This document shows positions 8,998 through 17,811 of a DNA stretch of 64,000 nucleotides, piece after piece; the first letter of the stretch is position 1; each line of letters opens with the position of its first letter. The stretch spans positions 1-64,000 of the forward strand of contig JAWKTE010000005.1 in assembly GCA_041401985.1 (NCBI GenBank). Reading direction: 5' to 3'. Made by a program: the position numbers and the translations under genes. Source of the stretch: JACKHA01 sp041401985 (GTDB taxonomy: Bacteria; Planctomycetota; Phycisphaerae; Phycisphaerales; UBA1924). The notes beneath the pieces were generated by a model that was not told the DNA's origin, made no database searches, and saw nothing but the letters and a program-made list of their open reading frames with translations.

Positions 8998-9933
8998 TCA
9001 CAACCCCCCATTTCCCACCGGGTCCGCCCCCAACTCCTCCGAATCCTTCACCCCCAGATTCAGATAGATCTGCTGCGTCGCCTTCGACTTGTTCAGCGTG
9101 TACAGGTGCAGACCCGCCACGTTGTTGTCAAGCAGATCGCGGCACTGCTCCGTCGCCCAGTGGATGCCCACACGCTCCACCGCCGCGTCGTCCTCGCCCG
9201 CCCGCAGCACGGCCCGGATGAGCGCCGCCGGGAACCGTGTCCCCAAAGCCAGTTCCGCCATCCGACGCATGTTCGGCAGCGACGAGATCGGCATCACGCC
9301 GGCGATGATCGGCACCTTGATACCGGCCAGTTCGCACCGGGCCCGGAAATCGTAGAAGTCCCGGTTGTCGAAGAACATCTGCGTGATGATCGCGTCCGCC
9401 CCGGCGTCGACCTTCGCCTTCAGGTGCTCCATCTCCTTCACGCGGTTCGGCGTCGAGTGGTGCCCCTCCGGATACCCCGCCACCGCGATGCCGAACCCCT
9501 TGGGCGAGGGGTGGCGCCCCTGCTCGCCGAACCGTTTGATGTGCGCCACGAGATCCGCCGCGTACGGGAACGCCGAGGGTGTGCTCGCGTCCATGTCCTT
9601 GGGCATGTCGCCGCGGAGCGCGACGATGTTCGCGATCCCCGCCTCGGCATACCGCTCCAGAATCTTCGTGATCTGGTCCTCGGTGTGGGCCACGCACGCC
9701 AGGTGCGGGAACGGTCGCAGGCTCGTCTCGCGCTTCAGGCGGACGACCAGGTCGTTGGTCCGCTCGCGCGTCGAGCCGCCGGCCCCGTACGTCACCGACA
9801 CGAACGTCGGGCGGAGCTGCTCGAGTTCCCGGGCCGACTCGTACAGGTTCGCCGCCGCCGCGTCGGTCTTCGGCGGGAAGAACTCGAACGAGAAGGTCGT
9901 GCGTCGTGACTTGAAGATGTCGCGGAGGTGCAT
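8998..9933 (-). CDS. metF: 5,10-methylenetetrahydrofolate reductase
   Basis: 311 residues covering the whole MetF family: N-terminal FSFEFFPPKT, FVSVTYGAGGSTRERT, LRGDMPKD, AGYPEGH, QMFFDNRDFYDF and GVMPI. It reduces methylene-THF to methyl-THF for methionine synthesis, using FAD in a TIM barrel. I chose ATG 9933 (MHLRDIFKS) because homologues begin just before FEFFPP. In-frame starts further upstream, for example at 10056, would add a Pro/Ala-rich tail and are not supported by a Shine-Dalgarno. The gene is monocistronic, with low-complexity sequence downstream. Confidence 0.95.
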   Translation of the reverse strand: MHLRDIFKSRRTTFSFEFFPPKTDAAAANLYESARELEQLRPTFVSVTYGAGGSTRERTNDLVVRLKRETSLRPFPHLACVAHTEDQITKILERYAEAGIANIVALRGDMPKDMDASTPSAFPYAADLVAHIKRFGEQGRHPSPKGFGIAVAGYPEGHHSTPNRVKEMEHLKAKVDAGADAIITQMFFDNRDFYDFRARCELAGIKVPIIAGVMPISSLPNMRRMAELALGTRFPAALIRAVLRAGEDDAAVERVGIHWATEQCRDLLDNNVAGLHLYTLNKSKATQQIYLNLGVKDSEELGADPVGNGGL

Positions 9934-10279
9934 GGTGGGGGCGGTCGAAGCCGCGGAAAGGGCCGCGGGCCCGGCGGCGACGGAGGGCTGGACAGGGCGA
10001 GCCGTCGCCGGCGCGCCCGGGCCCCCTCCCCCGTCCGTGAGCGTCTGGGGTGCCATGACAGGAGCATAGCGTCGTTTCATCCATTCATCCGGATAGACGG
10101 GAGAAAACTCCCGGCCCAGCGGCCTCGCCGAACCCACCCACATCGGCAAACCCCGCGGCGACCCCGAACGAAAGACCGGTGCCCCCGGCGTGCGTACAGG
10201 TAGACTCGGCGGGTCGCGCGGCCCGCCCCCTTCCGCAGAAGCGGCTCGTCGTGGATGAGCCGACGCCGTTCGGACTTGC
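9934..10279. other. Intergenic region between divergent metF and a zinc-ribbon gene
   Basis: No gene is seen, apart from the possibility that the metF frame starts further upstream. It presumably holds both divergent promoters. A TAGACT box near 10201 on the plus strand is a weak -10 candidate for the gene at 10280; no convincing -35 was found. Confidence 0.4.
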
Positions 10280-11758
10280 ATGAACCACTGGATCATCATC
10301 GCGTGGTCGCTGGTCGCCATTGCCGCAGCGGTCGCGGCGTGGGCGGTCTTCTCGGACCGGGCCAAGGGACGCCGCCGCTGCCCCGGCGGGTGGCGGCGTG
10401 TGCTGTGGGTGCTGCCGGTGCGGGCCGGGTGCTGGTACGACATGGGCGGGGCGATCGAGTTGCCCGCCACCTGCCCGGAATGCGGGCGGACGTGGCGGCG
10501 CGAGGCGAGCCTGCGCCGGACGCGCGTGCGATACGGGCGGCTCGGGCTCGCGGGCGCGTGCGTGGCCGCGGCGTACCTGGCCTCGCTCATGCCACGGGTG
10601 GACAAGTACGGCTGGTGGAGCGCGGCCCCGACGTGGGCGCTGGTCTCCTTCGCCCCGATGGAGGAGTTCGCACGCGGCTCGCTGGGCTGCCGCGTGTCGT
10701 GGAACATGCTGCCGGGCTCGACGGCCGAACTGATGGAGCCCAAGTGGGACCGCCCCTACGCGCCGTGGGAGACCGCGATCCTGAAATGGCGGCTGGAGCG
10801 AGCGGTGGACCGCGTCCGGGACGAGTTCCCCGGTCGCGACGCGGCCTTCATCCCGCTGGCCAAGTACCAGAGCGAGGAGTGGTGGGGGTGGGAGGGGGAG
10901 CCGTTCGGAGGCGACGATCTTGTGTGGCTCAACTCCCAGTGGCGATGGGCGATCAACCAGCTCGGCATTCTGGCTTCGAGCGGGTCGTTCGGATCACGCC
11001 TGCGTGAGTCTGCGGGTCTGATGATTCTCGGATCAACGGTGGATCGGATCAGAGCGTGGGATGAATCGCTCACGGTTGTTGATCCGACGGCGTCGCGCGA
11101 CTCTGTGACCCAGGTCGCCGGCACTGACTCCGAGGGCGTCGAACTGGTCTTGGCTGCGTTCAACGCGCGCCGAATAGTCGAAGAGCCGCTCCGAGTATCA
11201 GGCATCCTCGCAAACAGCGAGGGTCCGCCAACGGCGCTACAGCCGCCATCGGTTGTGCCGTCCCGAGAAACCGAAGTGCTGGTGTCGATCGTGCGAAGAG
11301 TCTGTCGTTGGGACGTGCCCGATCCTCGGACTCCGCTCCGCATGCCAAACCCTCGGGTCGCCGTGATTCGAAGCACGGTGATGTTGAGCACGAACGAGGA
11401 GTCTGCCCGCCGCGTTGTCGGGATGCTGACGGCGATGGACGAAGCGGTGGCCTCGCACGCAGACTATGCCGAGGTGTTGGCGACCGATCGCGAGGGCCAG
11501 GTCGCCGCAGTGTTCTACGCCCCAGGCCTACTAATCAGTCGATATCAGGCGATCAACGACGTGCACGGCCCTGTCGCGGTTGCCGTTCACAAGGTACGGA
11601 TGGCGCTGTGCGAGTCAAGTGGTCGATGGGACTCTTCGTCTGTCTTTGAGGTCGGCCCACTCATCGTGGTGTTTGGGAGCAGTGCCGATATCGACGTCGC
11701 TTCGGCGGAAGTTGCAAGGCTACGAGCTGAGGCAGAATTAGCACCGTCCAATCCTTGA
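10280..11758 (+). CDS. Membrane protein with degenerate zinc ribbon, function unknown
   Basis: 492 residues. An N-terminal helix (IIIAWSLVAIAAAVAAWAVF) is followed by GCWYDMGG ... CPECGRTW, a degenerate version of the C-x-YDL ... CPECG ribbon seen in three other proteins of this window (7495-8608, 28965-29480, 44396-45208), and then a second hydrophobic segment near 85-100. The remaining ~390 residues are soluble-looking with no motif I recognise. The 3' half has lower GC and less biased codon use than the 5' half, hinting at relaxed selection or a composite origin. It lies divergently from metF. Confidence 0.75.
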   Translation: MNHWIIIAWSLVAIAAAVAAWAVFSDRAKGRRRCPGGWRRVLWVLPVRAGCWYDMGGAIELPATCPECGRTWRREASLRRTRVRYGRLGLAGACVAAAYLASLMPRVDKYGWWSAAPTWALVSFAPMEEFARGSLGCRVSWNMLPGSTAELMEPKWDRPYAPWETAILKWRLERAVDRVRDEFPGRDAAFIPLAKYQSEEWWGWEGEPFGGDDLVWLNSQWRWAINQLGILASSGSFGSRLRESAGLMILGSTVDRIRAWDESLTVVDPTASRDSVTQVAGTDSEGVELVLAAFNARRIVEEPLRVSGILANSEGPPTALQPPSVVPSRETEVLVSIVRRVCRWDVPDPRTPLRMPNPRVAVIRSTVMLSTNEESARRVVGMLTAMDEAVASHADYAEVLATDREGQVAAVFYAPGLLISRYQAINDVHGPVAVAVHKVRMALCESSGRWDSSSVFEVGPLIVVFGSSADIDVASAEVARLRAEAELAPSNP

Positions 11759-11835
11759 GCATTCGGGCGAGGGCGACGGCGTGTCGTTCGGACCGCGAAG
11801 CAGAACGTGGTGGGGTGAGCCGACAGGCTTCCGTA

Positions 11836-11863
11836 GAGGGGGCGGGGCTTTCCAGCCCCGCCC
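11836..11863 (+). repeat. GGGCT-TTCC-AGCCC palindromic repeat, copy 1
   Basis: GAGGGGG followed by a perfect 10-bp palindrome (arms 11840-11849 and 11854-11863, loop TTCC). The same design, GAGGGGG + hairpin + TTCC loop, recurs at 11961-11987 in the opposite orientation and twice at 26658-26722. Confidence 0.7.
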
Positions 11864-11960
11864 GATGGCGGGGGCCGATGCTGGAGCGTGGTTGGGCCGT
11901 CATCGGTGGCGGCGTTGCACCGACGGGAGTGCTTGTGTGCGAGGGTGCGAACCCGATGAC

Positions 11961-11987
11961 GGTCGGGCTGGAAAGCCCGACCCCCTC
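11961..11987 (-). repeat. GGGCT-TTCC-AGCCC palindromic repeat, copy 2 (inverted)
   Basis: Arms 11961-11969 and 11974-11982 are perfect, with loop GGAA (TTCC on the minus strand); CCCCCTC follows, the complement of the GAGGGGG lead of copy 1. The two copies face each other about 100 bp apart in the 377-bp spacer 11759-12135, which otherwise contains no gene that I can see. Confidence 0.7.
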
Positions 11988-12135
11988 GGTCGGGGCGTCA
12001 CGGCGAGCCATGCAATCGCTCGCGCTTCGAGTTCACGGAAGCCATGGAGCGCTCGCTCGCGCGTCGCGTTCGCCGACGCCGGTCCACTCTCACCCGCGCC
12101 TCGCATCCCCCCGCCCCATCCCACTACCATCCCCC

Positions 12136-12909
12136 ATGTCCGACCTCGCCCTGCTCACATTCGACGGCCCCGTCGCAACGCTCGCCTTCAACCGCCCCGA
12201 CACCGCCAACGCGCTGTCGATCGAACTGCTCGACGCCGCCGCGGCCCGCGTGCGGGAGTTGGAGGCCAGGTACGCCGCGGGCAATGGGCCGACGGTGGTC
12301 GTGCTGACAGGGACCGGCCGGGCGTTCTGCGCGGGGATGGACCTCGCCCAGGTGATCGTGGAGAATCCGGGCGACGAGGCAACGCCTCGGGCGCTCTTGA
12401 CGGGGCTGGCCGACTTCACGATCACCCTGCGCCGCCTGCCTGGCGTGGTCGTCGCCAAAGTCAACGGCCCGGCCATCGGCGGCGGGTGCGGGCTCACGTG
12501 CGTCGCCGACGTCTCGATCACGCACGCGGCCAACAAGGTCGGCTTCCCCGAGGTCGACATGGGCATCTGCCCCGCCGTCGTCGCCCCCTGGCTGGTGCGC
12601 AAGATCGGCCCCGGCCCGGCCCGACGCGTCCTGCTCTCCGGCGGCCTGATGACCGGACGCGAGGCCCACGAGGCCGGCCTGATCGACCACTGCGTCGACA
12701 CGCCCGAACAACTCGACGCCGCGACGAACGAGATGGTCTCACGCCTCGCCACCGGCGGCCCGCTGGCCCTCGCCGCGACCAAGCGGCTGCTCAACGACCT
12801 GGACGCATCGATGGACGTTGATCTCGTCCGTCGCGGGGCCGAACTGTCGGCCCAGGTTCTGTGCACGGAGCCGGCCCAGGCCGCGCTCCGGGCACGCCGG
12901 AAGAAGTAG
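12136..12909 (+). CDS. Enoyl-CoA hydratase/isomerase family protein
   Basis: 257 residues, the normal crotonase length. The CoA/oxyanion-hole segments are GRAFCAGMDL and GPAIGGGCGLTCVADV; the catalytic Glu region reads VGFPEVDMGICPAVVAP, followed by KIGPGPARR. The GPG-ARR stretch resembles methylglutaconyl-CoA hydratases of leucine breakdown, but crotonase specificity is hard to call from sequence. The start at 12136 is fixed by homology. It has no purine-rich leader, and TACCAT lies 5 nt before the ATG, so the mRNA may be leaderless. It is convergent with the FAD oxidoreductase and has no operon partner. Confidence 0.9.
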   Translation: MSDLALLTFDGPVATLAFNRPDTANALSIELLDAAAARVRELEARYAAGNGPTVVVLTGTGRAFCAGMDLAQVIVENPGDEATPRALLTGLADFTITLRRLPGVVVAKVNGPAIGGGCGLTCVADVSITHAANKVGFPEVDMGICPAVVAPWLVRKIGPGPARRVLLSGGLMTGREAHEAGLIDHCVDTPEQLDAATNEMVSRLATGGPLALAATKRLLNDLDASMDVDLVRRGAELSAQVLCTEPAQAALRARRKK

Positions 12910-13031
12910 CGAACCGGAGAACTGCGAGCGGAAGAGCGAGGCCAGTCGCGCCCCGCGTCTCGCGTCTCGCCGGCTCGCGGTCGCCCGACCGACGCCGATC
13001 TCGCCATGGACCCGGAGCCGCGCCCGCGCCG

Positions 13032-14258
13032 TCACGCCGCGCCGAACCGTCCGAGCGGGAACACCGACGGCTCACCGTCGAGCAGTTCGCCCACGCACGC
13101 GCGGGCCGTCCGCGCGGCCAGCGACATGCCGTGCCCCGTGAACCCGGCGCACAGCCACAGCGAGCGATCGGGCAGATCGGGCGAAACCACGGGACCGACA
13201 AGCGGGAGGCCGTCGGGCGTGAAGCCCATCGTGCCGGCCCAGCGGGCAACGATCTCGCCATCGAGCCGGAGCGTGTCGCGCGCGAACGCTTCGAGTTCGC
13301 GCTGGATCGCGACGGTCGGCTCATCGTCGTAGCCGATCTCCTCATCAACGCGTGCGGTTCGCCTGCCGCCGACAACGACCGTGCCGTCGGGCGTCTGGCG
13401 CACGTACTCGTGCCCGAAGCTGATGTAGTAGGAGAAGTCAAGGCGGTACGGAGTGGCGGGGCGGATGGCGAGCATCTGGCCGCGTGTGGGGGCGATGCTC
13501 CAGACGCTCGCGGGATCACGCGCGGCCGCGAGCGAAGGGTGCATCGCGGCAAGCACCCGCGGCGTGTACGCGTTCGTGCACAGGATCACGTGGCGTGCCA
13601 GAAACAAGCCGTCGGTCGTGCGGGCGATGACGTGATTGCCTGACGCCAGCGGGCCCGCGTGGCGGGCGTCGGCCGGATGCACGCCCAGCAGTTCCTGCTG
13701 CTCGAGCACCAGCGGGCGCAGCGGGGCGGCCAGATGCTGCAGCATCTCCCACGGGTTGATCGAAGCATCGGCGGGATTGAGCAGAGCCCCCAGCGCGGCC
13801 CCGGAAGCCCACGCACTGTCGTCGTGCGTGTCGAGCCAGTCCGCGGCGAACCCGTCCTCTCGCAGCAGCGCGATCGACTCGCGCAGTTGGGCGAGTTCGG
13901 TCGTGTCGATGGCCATGAGGCAGGACGGCACGCGCCGGAACGATGGCAGCGCGTCGATGCCGCGATCGAGCAGGATCGCCAGGTTCTCCTCCGTGAACCG
14001 CCACATCGCCCGGGCCCGCTCCCGTCCGTGGGCCCCGATGGCGGCGGCGTAGTTCTCCGCCATGCCGCGCATCAGAAACCCGGCGTTGCGGCTCGACGCG
14101 CCCGCGCCGAGGGTGTGGCGTTCGACGATGGCGACGCGCAGACCGCGTTCGAGCAGTTCGGCGGCGACGGACAACCCACAGATGCCGGCCCCGACGACCA
14201 GGGCGTCGACCTGGCGTGTGCCGAGGGCGTTGGAGTGTCGCCAGTAGGGGGCGGGCAT
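13032..14258 (-). CDS. FAD-dependent oxidoreductase (D-amino-acid oxidase family)
   Basis: 408 residues. The N-terminal Rossmann dinucleotide fold reads VVGAGICGLSVAAELLERG ending in the acidic residue of VAIVER; ASSRNAGFLMRG follows, typical of glycine/sarcosine-oxidase-like DAO enzymes. The C-terminal FAD signature is CAGFTGHGMSLAARTAR. It oxidises an unidentified amine or amino acid, yielding H2O2 or passing electrons on. The gene starts 4 bases after the stop of the small upstream gene 14263-14466, so the two are probably co-transcribed. Confidence 0.9.
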   Translation of the reverse strand: MPAPYWRHSNALGTRQVDALVVGAGICGLSVAAELLERGLRVAIVERHTLGAGASSRNAGFLMRGMAENYAAAIGAHGRERARAMWRFTEENLAILLDRGIDALPSFRRVPSCLMAIDTTELAQLRESIALLREDGFAADWLDTHDDSAWASGAALGALLNPADASINPWEMLQHLAAPLRPLVLEQQELLGVHPADARHAGPLASGNHVIARTTDGLFLARHVILCTNAYTPRVLAAMHPSLAAARDPASVWSIAPTRGQMLAIRPATPYRLDFSYYISFGHEYVRQTPDGTVVVGGRRTARVDEEIGYDDEPTVAIQRELEAFARDTLRLDGEIVARWAGTMGFTPDGLPLVGPVVSPDLPDRSLWLCAGFTGHGMSLAARTARACVGELLDGEPSVFPLGRFGAA

Positions 14259-14262
14259 GTGG

Positions 14263-14466
14263 CTACAGGGAGTGGAAGCGGGCGGGGTACTCGGATGTCT
14301 CCGCAGCGGGCGAGTCGATGGCGACGCCCATCTCGAAGCGTTCGCCGTCGACCTCGACGCGAACGACGGCGTTGCCCGTCGGAAGCCGCTCCGGGCATCG
14401 CAGCGTCAGCGATTCCGGCCCGACCTGTGCGAGCGGAACGACGCGCCCCGACACGAGCAGGTGCAT
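14263..14466 (-). CDS. Small hypothetical protein (67 aa)
   Basis: Starts at ATG 14466, preceded by GAGG at 6 nt. The sequence alternates hydrophobic and charged residues (MHLLVSGRVVPLAQVGPESL, then VVRVEVDGERFEMGV), suggesting a small beta-barrel; the layout is faintly PilZ-like but has no RxxxR motif. It stops 4 bases before the FAD oxidoreductase gene, with which it should share a transcript. The divergent gene at 14516 begins only 49 bp away, so the two promoters must overlap. Confidence 0.5.
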   Translation of the reverse strand: MHLLVSGRVVPLAQVGPESLTLRCPERLPTGNAVVRVEVDGERFEMGVAIDSPAAETSEYPARFHSL

Positions 14467-14515
14467 CTCGACCTCAGCCGAGTATCCTGACCGCGGCACA
14501 GCCGGAGGGGTTCCG

Positions 14516-15076
14516 ATGGTGTTCGATTCCGCGCCGGACATCCGAGCCTCCAGATTCGCCGAGGCTCGCGGGCTGACGATCGTCGCGAGGCTCGGCTTTG
14601 GCATCGATGGTAGCGTTTTCCTCGCCAGGTCGGGCGATGGTGCGGTCCGGGCGCTCAAGGCATTCGAGCGGAACGAGGGGTTCGAGCGCGAACTGGCCGT
14701 GTATCAGCGGCTGGCGGCGCGGCGAGTGAAAGCGGTGCGTGGGCACGCCGTGCCCGAACTCGTGGACCACGACGACGCCCTGGGCGTGATCGCCATCTCT
14801 GTGGTCACGCTGCCGTACGTACTGGACTTCGCGAAGGTCTCGCTCGATACCCCGCCGGACTTCCCGGAAGACGTCCTGCGGGCGGAGCAACGCCGGGCGG
14901 CCCGCTTGTTCGGGCCGCTGTTGTGGCCACGGGTCCTGGGGATCCTGTCCGAGTTCCGGCGGATGGGAGTCTGGCTGCTGGACGTGAACCCCCGAAACAT
15001 CGGGTTCCCAAGAGCGGAGCTGGAAGCGAGCCAGGCGGCGGGGAGGGACGCCCCGAACAGCATCGGCGACGCCTAG
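14516..15076 (+). CDS. Small protein-kinase-like protein
   Basis: 186 residues resembling a stripped-down eukaryotic-type kinase fold. A glycine-loop-like segment LGFGIDGSVFLA is followed by RALKAF (candidate ATP-binding Lys), an acidic helix EGFERELAVYQRL, and at the C-terminus WLLDVNPRNIGF, which matches the catalytic-loop pattern D-x4-N. The DFG segment and C-lobe are missing, so it may be a pseudokinase or a small-molecule/lipid kinase relative. The start has GGAGGGG at ideal spacing. Confidence 0.7.
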   Translation: MVFDSAPDIRASRFAEARGLTIVARLGFGIDGSVFLARSGDGAVRALKAFERNEGFERELAVYQRLAARRVKAVRGHAVPELVDHDDALGVIAISVVTLPYVLDFAKVSLDTPPDFPEDVLRAEQRRAARLFGPLLWPRVLGILSEFRRMGVWLLDVNPRNIGFPRAELEASQAAGRDAPNSIGDA

Positions 15077-15306
15077 GGTTCGGCCGTGGACGAGCCGGAT
15101 GCCGCGTCCCCGGACCTCGCGTGATGGGCGTCGGCAGTTCTCGTGCCCCGGACGCCGTGTCCGCGATCCCCTAGCATTGGACCGACGTGCTTCGCGGGCT
15201 TCGGAATCGGCCGCTTGTGCTTCGCCAAGCCCACTCTCCGGACCCGCGGCCGCGACAAGTCTCCGAACTCCACCCTCCCAGCCAGCCTTCGAGAGAGGAC
15301 CCGACC

Positions 15307-16497
15307 ATGGCCACCGCCGCCGCTTCCAATCCTCCCGCCCCCTCCTTCGCCCGCGGCCTCGAGGGCATCGTCGCCGGTGAGACCGACATCTGCTCCGTCG
15401 AGCAGGGCGCGCTCATCTATCGCGGCTACGAGATCCACGACATGGCCCAGCACGCCACGTTCGAGGACGTCGCGTTCCTGCTGCTGGTCGGGCACAAGGC
15501 TTCCAAGGATGAACTGCGGTTCTTCAAGGACGAGCTCATCGCCAACCGGGCCCTGCCGAACCAGGTGGTCGAGTACCTGCGGGCCGCGGGCCCGATGCTC
15601 AAGGACGGCACGGCCGTGCCGATGGACGTGCTCCGCACCGCGGTCTCGATCCTGGGCAACATGGACAAGGACGCCCAGAAAATCGACGCCGAGGCCAACC
15701 TCCGCAAGGCCAAGCGCCTGACCGCCAAGATCCCGACCATCATCGGGCACATGCAGAACATCATCGACGGCACCGACCTGGTCGGGCAGGAGACCGGCGG
15801 CGACGCGAACCTGTCGCACGCGGGCAACCTGTACTACATGATGACCGGCAAGAAGCCCACGCCCCAGTACGAGCGGACGATCGACGTCTCGCTGATCCTT
15901 TACGCCGAGCACGACTACAACGCAAGCACCTTCGCCAGCCGCGTCATCGCGGGAACGCTCAGCGACATGCACGGCGCGGTCACCGGCGCGATCGCGGCCC
16001 TCAAAGGCCCGCTGCACGGCGGAGCCAACGAGGCCGCCATGGACATGCTCAGCGAGATCCGGCGCGACATCGGCCCGGTGAACGACAAGGCCAAGATCGA
16101 GGCGTGGATGCACAAGGCCTTCGCCGAGAAGCGCAAGTTGATGGGCTTCGGGCACCGCGTCTACAAGAACGGCGACCACCGGGCCCCGATCCTGCACGGG
16201 CTGGGACGCAAAATCGCCGAGGCCCAGGGCAACGAGCAGGTCGCGCTGTTCGAGATGGGCGAGATCGTTCAGGCCCAGATGCTCCGCGAAAAGAACATCC
16301 ACCCGAACGTCGATTTCCCGTGCGGCATGACGTACTTCGTCATGGGAATCCCCGTGCCGCAGTACACGCCGATCTTCGTCGCGTCGCGCATCACCGGCTG
16401 GGCCGCCCACATCATGGAGCAGCACGCCAACAACCGGCTCATCCGCCCGGTCAGCGTGTACACGGGACCGGCGCTGAAGAAGTGGAAGGACGCCTGA
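15307..16497 (+). CDS. gltA: Citrate synthase
   Basis: 396 residues, condensing acetyl-CoA and oxaloacetate at the entry of the TCA cycle. Typical segments: GLEGIVAGETDI, IYRGYEIHDMA, EHDYNASTFA, LKGPLHGGANE (active-site His), MGFGHRVYKN (second His) and NVDFPCG (the active-site Asp region). The short bacterial, Gram-positive-like type cannot be separated from 2-methylcitrate synthase by sequence alone; no prp genes are near. The start at 15307 has GAGAGAGGA 7-18 bases upstream. I see no strong promoter in the 230-bp leader; TAGCAT near 15173 is a weak -10 candidate. Confidence 0.95.
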   Translation: MATAAASNPPAPSFARGLEGIVAGETDICSVEQGALIYRGYEIHDMAQHATFEDVAFLLLVGHKASKDELRFFKDELIANRALPNQVVEYLRAAGPMLKDGTAVPMDVLRTAVSILGNMDKDAQKIDAEANLRKAKRLTAKIPTIIGHMQNIIDGTDLVGQETGGDANLSHAGNLYYMMTGKKPTPQYERTIDVSLILYAEHDYNASTFASRVIAGTLSDMHGAVTGAIAALKGPLHGGANEAAMDMLSEIRRDIGPVNDKAKIEAWMHKAFAEKRKLMGFGHRVYKNGDHRAPILHGLGRKIAEAQGNEQVALFEMGEIVQAQMLREKNIHPNVDFPCGMTYFVMGIPVPQYTPIFVASRITGWAAHIMEQHANNRLIRPVSVYTGPALKKWKDA

Positions 16498-16628
16498 GCG
16501 AGCGGAAGGTCGAGGTCGGGGCGAGGCCGGACGCGATCGACCGGGGCGCGCCGGGTGGCCGTGCGGCCGATCGCGACGCGCCAGGCCGTGGCGCGGGGTA
16601 TCAGGCTTCCCCGCACGCCCTCGATGCG

Positions 16629-17753
16629 ATGCTCGCGCACCTGCAGGACGAGGCGCCGGCGGTCCTGAGCGCGTGCGGCGCGCCGTGGGCGACGCTGGCG
16701 GTACGCCTCGGCGGGCGCACGGCCACGTGGGTCTGGAGCGCGAGCACAAAGGGCGCGGTTGGGGCTGGCGATGACGACGCCCCGATGCGCGTTACGGAAT
16801 CGACGATCGTCCGCTGGGGCTCCCTGGCCAAGCCCGTGACCGCGCTGGCGGTGCTGCGCTTGGCGGCGCTTGGGCGCCTCGGGCTGGACGACCCGGCGGT
16901 GGCGCACTCGGCGTCGTTCTACCCGTCGCCCGCGCAACTCGCGGGCCACCGGGCAAACGCGATCACAATCCGGCACCTGCTCGCGCACACGTCGGGCATG
17001 GGCGTGCTCCGGTACGCGGGCATCGGCTGGGGCGAGCGCCGGCCGCGGGCCGCGTCGGTACTGTCCGGTCTGGACGGGCCATGGGCCTGGCGTCTGGCCC
17101 ACGCGCCCGGGGCCGGGCAGACGTACGGCAGCGCGGCGTATGTCTGGCTGCAATCCATTGTGGAAGACGCGTGCCGCGAGCCGTTCGAGCCGGGTGTGCG
17201 CACGCTGCTGCTCGGGCCGCTGGGGCTGGATCGCGTTGCGATGCTTGGTGATGGCGACGTCCCAGGGGCCATCGCGTGGGGCGTGGAAGCGGACGGAACG
17301 CCGATCTCGGCCCGCCGGTCGCCGGTCCCCGGGGCCACGGGGCTGTTCGCGACGCCGGGCGACGTCGTGCGACTGTTCGCGGCGTTGGTTGATCGGGCCG
17401 GATCGATCGGCGAGGCGCGACCAGTCGGCGACCGATCCGGCTCGTTGCGCGACCTGTTCTCGCCCGAGTGGCTCAGCCAGGCGCTGACCAACCAGGCACC
17501 GGGCCTCCCGGAGGCGTGGGGCCTCGGCTGGCGCCTGCAGGACAGCCAGGACGGCCCGGTGTTCCGCCACGCGGGATGGCCGGACGGGGTGCTGGCGTAC
17601 ACGGAGGGGCTGCCGCGATTGGGGCTGCTGACGTGCTTTGAGATCGGTTGCGCCGGGGCGAAGCGGGCGCTGGTGCGCCTGGCCGACATCGCGCGATGGC
17701 ACGCGAGAGAGTTGGCGAAGGCGACGCCAGCGAGCGGCGCAGGAGATTCGTAG
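16629..17753 (+). CDS. Beta-lactamase-fold serine hydrolase
   Basis: 374 residues from ATG 16629; the frame is open further upstream, but I see no start codon there. The penicillin-binding-protein/class C fold motifs are present in order: S65-L-A-K68 (SxxK), Y166-G-S168 (YxS-like, in QTYGSAAY) and H314-A-G316 (replacing KTG). LLAHTSGMGVL is also a family hallmark. Such proteins act as D-Ala peptidases, esterases or amidases. No signal peptide is visible, so a cytoplasmic esterase-like role is possible; the substrate is unknown. Confidence 0.85.
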   Translation: MLAHLQDEAPAVLSACGAPWATLAVRLGGRTATWVWSASTKGAVGAGDDDAPMRVTESTIVRWGSLAKPVTALAVLRLAALGRLGLDDPAVAHSASFYPSPAQLAGHRANAITIRHLLAHTSGMGVLRYAGIGWGERRPRAASVLSGLDGPWAWRLAHAPGAGQTYGSAAYVWLQSIVEDACREPFEPGVRTLLLGPLGLDRVAMLGDGDVPGAIAWGVEADGTPISARRSPVPGATGLFATPGDVVRLFAALVDRAGSIGEARPVGDRSGSLRDLFSPEWLSQALTNQAPGLPEAWGLGWRLQDSQDGPVFRHAGWPDGVLAYTEGLPRLGLLTCFEIGCAGAKRALVRLADIARWHARELAKATPASGAGDS

Positions 17754-17811
17754 CGGTCGCACGGCGTGATACCTTCCCACGTTCCCGTTGCTCGATGTGG
17801 AGCGGCCCCGG

